DNA from: Litomosoides sigmodontis
Taxonomy: Eukaryota > Nematoda > Chromadorea > Rhabditida > Onchocercidae
Assembly: GCA_963070105.1 (NCBI GenBank)
Contig: OY718808.1
Location: 9,467,398-9,531,397, forward strand
Length of the DNA: 64,000 bases
Direction: 5' to 3'
In this document: in pieces, positions 57,986-64,000 of the stretch
Numbering within the stretch: position 1 is the first letter of the stretch
Layout: the number at the start of each line of letters is the position of its first letter
Translations under genes and position numbers: made by a program
The notes under the pieces: model-generated
Databases searched by the model: none
The model's input: the letters and a program-made list of their open reading frames with translations, nothing else
What the model was told of the DNA's origin: nothing

Positions 57986-60503
57986 ACCTGTGAGTTAGGC
58001 ATTTGTAGAATTATTCTCTCGTAGCATAATTATTCATTTCAACATCACTGGAGCATTTTGTTTGCAAATCGGATGAATTGTTGTTGTGCGATGAATCACC
58101 ACCGTACGTGTGCTTTTTTCCCTTTCTCGCACTTCTTTTTTCATTTCATTTCACATTTACGCATAAATTTTCTCTTCCATTTCAGCGTAACTGCCATTTC
58201 ACTCAGTGATTTTGATGGATTTCATTGCTCCGATAAGGTAGTAATCAATGAATGAATGAAAGGAAGCAATTTCAATTCACAGAGCAAATAATTTCTTTTC
58301 ATTTTTCTCCGTAAGAAATATTTGTTTGCTTGTTTTGTCCGCTTGTTTACCTGTTTTTTTATTATGTTGCCGACTTCTTTTCGATTAAGCAAAGTTGATG
58401 ACGTAGATTTGTATGGATTGAATTGAGAGATACCACAGGCAATCAGTCGTTTTTATTTACTTTCCCTTTTTCTCTTCGCTGAAATGAATTCAGAGAAGAA
58501 GTAGGAAAAAAATGTTTGAAATTTGTAATTTAGAAATTTTGAAGATTTCACCGCAACATTAATGAATAAAAAATCTTTCTTTTAATTAATTAATTTAATA
58601 GGAAAAATTTTCTGTTCTTTAATTTAAATTTCTTTCACATTAACTACTTCATTTTCATTTGAATTTTAACCATCCATAATGAAAAAAACTGTTTCACGAT
58701 CATACAATGTTATGAAAGAATGCTATCAGTGCTCCATTTCACATCAAATTCCTATCACATTGAGGTTTAACATGTGGTGTGGTAGAGCCTGATGATGAAA
58801 TTTAAAGAATTTTGATCAGTTTAAATCACGTAAAATACGATTAGCGTCAGTAATCGTAGTAGTAGTAGTAGTAATCGTAGTAGTAGTAGGTGAGTGATGT
58901 TGCCGCACCTTCGTATCAGTCTACTAATTAATTATCCACCCACTCCATCAACAACACCACTTCCCTCTTCCCACTTCTGGAATTTATCGATTGCAGTCAA
59001 ATCACCTCATCACCCCTCCTCTGTTGCTTTTTCATTTTAATTTTTCATCCATGCCATCATCCCTTCATGTTTCGTCTAATAAATTCTTTTTTTGATGTTT
59101 GATAATTTTCAGTTTTGAATTATTAAATCGATTATTGATTAACTACCTCACTTGCTTTCATAAATTCTTTCCACTGGTTTTTTCTCCAGTACTTTCCCAC
59201 ACTGTTTCGATGATTGAATGAATTTCTAATCAGTTCTGTTGACAGCTCATGAGTAATGTTCACAACAACATTTCAGAAATAAATTTCAAAGCACCTCAAA
59301 GTAACGAGCAGTGCTATTAACACCGCAGGAGTTTTAAGCTAACTATCTACTACCTGATAATCTAAGGTGTTTTATGAGGCAGGTGCAGGGAGAAAACTCA
59401 GACCGGTCAGGCCGCTGAATGCAATGTAAAACAAAAAAAATGTGAAATTTCAAGTATTTGTGTATAGATTTTTAACTCAGTCAGAATTCAATGTGTTTTA
59501 CTCAAATCATCAATTCCTGTCTAACTAATACTTACTTCACTAACTAATACTTCAATTTTATTCTCTCATAAGTGACATCACTAGCATTCTAACTAATCAT
59601 TCAATTAAATTAACATTTTCTAGAAATAGCGCACTTAAACTTTTGTGGCGTTTCACTAGTGCATAAATATTTGCCGAGTTAAGAAATTAAAAAAACTATT
59701 CAATGAATATATTTTCTTATTAAATTAGATTTACTTAATTTTTTATGTTTAATTTTAATTTCACATATATTTAAAATTGATATTGAACATATAAATGAAT
59801 AACACGACGTGTTTAGTTTTCAATATATATATATATATATATATACGTATTTCAATCTCTCTCGTTTGATATTTTGCTTTCAACAATAATTTCACCGTCC
59901 TCTTTAACTTCCATGTTATGCTTCACGCTCTCCCTCTTCCCCTCTCCCTCTCTCTCTCTCTCTCTGTCTCCCTGATATTTCAACCATAAATTATCATCCA
60001 TTCATTCATTTGACATTTCCCTATCGTCCCACAACACTTGTCATTTTAACGACGCGAAATTTTGATGCATTTATTTGTGAGATAAAAAAAGCAAAGTTGC
60101 AAAATTTTCCATTCACATTTTTTCATTCATTTCAGATTATTCCATCTCATTCAATTTATTTCCATTAAATGAAGTTTGCTATTAAATTAAATTTCAGTGC
60201 CTTAAGAGGATTAATTTTATAGTAGCGCTAGTGCTAGTGCTAGTGCTAGTGGCAGTGGCACGAGTTAAATTTGAATTATTTCTCGCACCTTACGGGCATT
60301 TTGACCTGCGTTATCTGATTAAAGCGACGAAGAAAAAATTCACGTATTGTGTATTATCTGAATTCAAATTTATTTGTGTTTCTTGTATTTCTCATTTTAA
60401 GTACTTCGATGTTCATCTTTCATAATTGAGTTTGATATTCGTCGTAAATTTGAGTTTTTCCACAGAATTAGGCCTTCATGGATTTTATCCTGCAGCCATT
60501 TCG
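57986..60503. other. Gene-poor stretch before tRNA-His
   Basis: No supported exon. AGT/GTA trinucleotide repeats at about 58855-58890, (AT)n at about 59824-59845, (CT)n at about 59944-59966, and a hexanucleotide tract (GCTAGT units) at about 60225-60258. The missing first coding exon of the downstream phosphate transporter may lie here or between 60576 and 60805, but I could not find it. Confidence 0.4.
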
Positions 60504-60575
60504 GCCCAAGTAGTATAGTGGTTAGTACTCCACGTTGTGGCCGTGGCGACACAGGTTCGATTCCTGTCTTGGGCA
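60504..60575 (+). tRNA. tRNA-His: tRNA-His (GTG)
   Basis: Complete 72-base cloverleaf without intron. The acceptor stem GCCCAAG pairs with CTTGGGC (7/7), discriminator A. D-arm TAGTATAGTGGTTAGTAC (A box); anticodon stem CCACG/CGTGG around TTGTGGC, anticodon GTG; T-arm ACAGG-TTCGATT-CCTGT (B box). CCA is not encoded and the extra G-1 of tRNA-His must be added later, as usual in eukaryotes. A TTTT Pol III terminator follows at 60601. Confidence 0.97.
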
Positions 60576-60805
60576 AGTATTAGACTGTTCGCTTGCAGTG
60601 TTTTACGATCAAAGGGAAGAAAAAGAAGAGTAGATGGACGCGTTAACGTCTACAGCGGCGCCTGGTTTACCATTAGTGGAAGCGTTGCAGGTGGATCGCT
60701 CTTCAGGAATTTTAAAGCCTCAAAAGGAGTTCCTTTTCAAACGTCTGTTTCAAACTAAAATGAGATGGGATGGAATGAATTGAGGTAGTCTAAGTCTCAT
60801 TTAAG

Positions 60806-62864
60806 AGCCAATTTCTATGGGCGCTAGTTCTTGGGATAGTGCTGGCATTCGTGCTTGGTTTTGCCATGGGCGCTAATGACGTCGCAAATGCTTTCGGCAC
60901 ATCAGTTGGTAGCGGAGTGCTCACTTTGCAAAGAGCTTATGTGCTTGCAATCATATTTGAATCACTTGGCGCTATCCTTGTTGGTATGTTTGCGTATTTG
61001 TGATTTTCAATTATTTACAATTAAAATAATTGAATTAATTTGTGATTTAATTCAAACCTATTGCTATTCCAATAACAGTTGGATCGCTGAAAGAAATGTA
61101 TATATTGAAGTATAAAATGAAATTTGCATCTTATCATTTCTCCATGCATGAATAAAATAGAACGTCAGCAGCACTTTTCGCATAAGAGCCTCTTCAAATT
61201 TCAGGTTACAATGTGACAGACACAATGCGAAAAGATGTCATCGACTTAAGCTTGTATAGCGACACGCCAAAAGAGCTCTTAGTTGGTCAAGTGGCCATCC
61301 TAGCAGGTTTGTCAGTGTTACTTTCATTCAACCGTTCCATAAATTTGTAAATGAAAGAAGGAAATGGGCAAATTTCGCATGAATTCTTCAATGTTCTCAG
61401 CTTAGAGAGAGATCTTACCATTGCTTTATCATCGTTGTCATAAGTGATCCCGTGGAGTTGCACTGATAAAGTTTGAAATTAACTGTACGATTAGATTATT
61501 GCTCATCGTTTCGTAGAAATCGTAAAATATAATAATTGCTAATGCTGTAATCGCATTGCCATCAAAAACGAATTTCAGGTTGTTCCACTTGGTTACTCAT
61601 AGCAACATTTGCACAGTTACCTGTATCGACAACACACAGTATTACCGGTGCAACAGTTGGTTTCGGCTTAATAACGAAGGGAGCACAGGGAATTCAATGG
61701 TGGACCATTTTCAATATCGGTGCGTTCAGCCGTGAAGTCGCTAATAGAGAGTACTGTGGCTATTTTTACGAGCGCTTCTTTTTTCCCTCTGAGGTTTCCA
61801 TCCGGAAAGCCTGTTTCCTCCACATTTAACGTCCATCCATAACCGTCTTTTAATAATAGGCTTTCAAGATATTCTCAGAAAATTTCCACTCATTTCAGGA
61901 GTTTCCTGGATCATTTCACCACTGTTATCCGGAATAGTTTCATCAGTCCTTTACATTGTCGTCGATTTCACAGTGATCAGACGGGTCAGTTCATTCTCGT
62001 TTAATTATTTCTATTATAATATGTTGAACGAATATATTTTCGGTTTTGACGCATGAAATTGACGTCTATGTTTCACATTTAATGTATTTCAGTCTTCGTG
62101 CATTTTAACAGATTTTTTTTTAATTTAAGAGGAATCCGTTCGAGTCTGGCTTACTAGTTTTACCGTATTTTTACTGGTTTTGCATTGCTTTTAATACATT
62201 TGCTGTGAGCTTCCAGGGCTCTAAAGGTTTGTTCATTTCCTGAATTAAAAAAAAAACTGTTTTCTAACTAATTTTTTATTTGAAGATTTTTTACATTTTT
62301 TATTTGAAGATTTTTTACCATCATAGAATACATCTTTCAGTGCATTAGTTTCACTATAGCACACTCAAACGAGTCACATCCTATCAATAATTTCAGGCCT
62401 AGCAAATAACTATGCGCGTCCCAGTCCTGAAATGGGATTTATTAACACAACAGCCTTAGCCCGTTAATTTGCAAATTTCATAATTCATCGTCAAATTTCA
62501 GTCTTACACCTCGCCAGTTTACCATTTGGGCTATGTTTGTTGATTAGTATTGCAGTAGCTACCGTTGGTGCACTTATTGTCCGTTTCTTGATGATACCAC
62601 AATTGAGAAAATGGATTGAAAGTAAGGTTTTTTCGGCTAAGTCTGAAATTCCTCATTGCGTTTTTCGAACTTCAATCGTTAATTTACTTGTGATAAGCTT
62701 TTATTGCTTGCCGACAGTAATTTCCAGCTTTCAATGCTTCTAATTGTGTATTTGCAGAAAAAGAAGTCGGAGAAGTGGATCTCTCTACTTCAATTGATCT
62801 TCCTAGTATCACGCGAGAAGTTCCCATAAAAATTAAACGTATTTCATTTCTATCTTCATATTAC

Positions 62865-62915
<51 letters not shown>

Positions 62916-63927
62916 TACCGAAAATTGAGTAGAGAGGGATGAGTGCTCAGCTTTTGAATGATTGGATTTAGCTTCGTCAAATTGAAATTTCAGATGGAAT
63001 TGTACAAATCTATATTCCACACAATAACAACGGTTTGCCACAAAATGAAGCGAACAGTAGTAAAACGACAGTGAAGAAAGAGCGCTCAATTTCAGGTACA
63101 TCCATGAAGATATGTGTCTCCGTGCCTGTCTCTTTCGGCATCGTTTAACTTTTGTTTTCTTTTTTTAGATTTAAAACACTTTGTGCAATGGCTTCTGCCG
63201 GACGGAAAGCGTGAATCGGATCCAAAAACTACGCTTATTTTTAGTTCCATTCAGGCTTTCACAGCGTGTTTCGCAGGCTTTGCTCATGGAGCAAATGATG
63301 TTGCGTAAGCGAATTTTTATTCATCAGTGCAGCACTAGTGTTTAAATCTTAATAAGGCTTGAAAGAATTGCTTAAATTAAAATTTGAATTCGCTTTACAG
63401 TTTCAGATCTAAAGATATTTTCTATTAGCATTGATTCGTACTTAATATATGAAGTACGAAATTTCCTTTCCAGTAATGCAATAGCGCCGTTGGCAGCGCT
63501 ACTGTCCATTTACACTGAGGTGGATGTGCAACAGAAAAGCGAAACTTCAATTTATATCTTAATGTACGGTGTATTAGCAATATGCATTGGTCTACTGGTG
63601 CTTGGACATAAGGTCATCCGTACCGTTGGTACCGAAATGTCAGACATTAACCCGGCTAGGTGTACAGTTTTTCCTTTTTTTTTTCTCTCATATAGTAAAA
63701 TGAGTTTACTAATTTTTTTGGCAAAATATCATGAGATGTTTGTAAGATTTGATTTTTATGTAAAATTTTAATAATCTAAATTTAGTAAGTTATCTTTTAT
63801 TACTGATTTCATTCATTCAACTATGTTGTGATGAAATTATAGCGGCTTTACGATTGAATTTGGTGCTGCAGTAACGGCGTTGTTGGCAAGCAAAGCTGGT
63901 TTGCCGATTAGTACAACGCATTGCCTA
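60806..63927 (+). CDS. pitr: Sodium-dependent phosphate symporter, SLC20/PiT family (partial)
   Basis: Plasma-membrane Na+/phosphate cotransporter. Exons visible: 60806-60983, 61205-61306, 61579-61719, 61899-61984, 62130-62226, 62397-62462, 62502-62621, 62758-62838, 62994-63095, 63169-63304, 63474-63659, 63843-63927. The first starts in mid-frame after TTTAAG (an in-frame stop lies just upstream), so the start exon is elsewhere; the last ends at a GTAAGT donor and the 3' end is outside. Marks: the two PHO4/PD001131 signatures, [20 protein letters not shown] near the N-terminus and [20 protein letters not shown] near the C-terminus. Each repeat also has its PVSTTHS or PISTTHC motif. There are many hydrophobic segments, and a hydrophilic central loop (62758-63110) with charged, Asn-rich sequence. 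Exon 62397-62462 is phase-neutral and may be optional. A tRNA-His lies 230 bases upstream. Confidence 0.94.
62865..62912. repeat. (CT)n(CA)n compound microsatellite
   Basis: CT repeats followed directly by CA repeats in the intron between exons 62758-62838 and 62994-63095 of the phosphate transporter gene. Confidence 0.95.
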
Positions 63928-64000
63928 GTAAGTTATTTTGCTGAAAAATTCCTGTTGAGAATTTACCTATTGAAACACTTTCATTGTAATTAAGGCTGCA

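Noticed and set aside
60537..60758. 73-codon open frame on the plus strand
   Set aside because: Overlaps the tRNA-His gene and has no link to the phosphate transporter frame, which has an in-frame stop just upstream of 60806.

Overview
The window is nuclear DNA from a nematode, most likely a clade III (spirurid or filarial-type) species. Genes are split into many small exons with GT..AG introns. Acceptors follow the worm TTTCAG rule, several start codons sit just behind an orphan TTTCAG/TTTTAG typical of trans-splicing, and base composition is strongly AT-rich. Every recognisable product has a worm counterpart, and two (innexin, RME-1) are classic worm proteins. The species call is inference; no species-specific marker was found.

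Layout. 1-3.44 kb: 3' part of an unrecognised multi-exon minus-strand gene running off the left edge, divergent from a small coiled-coil gene (4.51-5.89 kb, +) that uses a GC-AG intron. 8.8-15.5 kb (+): SWI/SNF core subunit SWSN-1 (BAF155/170, Moira), 19 exons that close in frame to 989 codons. 16.9-18.4 kb (+): GINS subunit SLD5. 19.3-24.4 kb (-): serine palmitoyltransferase subunit 2, with a roughly 207-bp ATT microsatellite in one intron. 27.5-30.5 kb (-): a complete innexin (456 codons), with a second innexin-type first exon 3.5 kb upstream (33.96-34.15 kb). On the plus strand, three small exons (25.2, 32.7 and 33.5 kb) join in frame into an unrecognised 124-residue protein whose first intron would contain the innexin. 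36.6-41.9 kb (-): RME-1/EHD ATPase with two alternative N-termini. 41.9-60.5 kb: a gene-poor desert with microsatellites, two long hairpins and a few coding-like or frame-broken islands. 60.50 kb: tRNA-His(GTG). 60.8 kb to the right edge (+): a SLC20/PiT sodium-phosphate symporter, missing its first exon (not found) and its 3' end (outside).

The genes do not form a pathway: chromatin remodelling, DNA replication, sphingolipid synthesis, gap junctions, endocytic recycling and phosphate uptake sit side by side. No operon-like spacing was seen. The main points of interest are transcript-level: tandem in-frame acceptors in swsn-1, interchangeable first exons in the innexin, alternative starts in rme-1, an optional in-frame exon in the PiT gene, the nested host gene, and two strong hairpins in the desert. 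Exon coordinates were read by eye from splice signals and phase; they are predictions, not transcript evidence.
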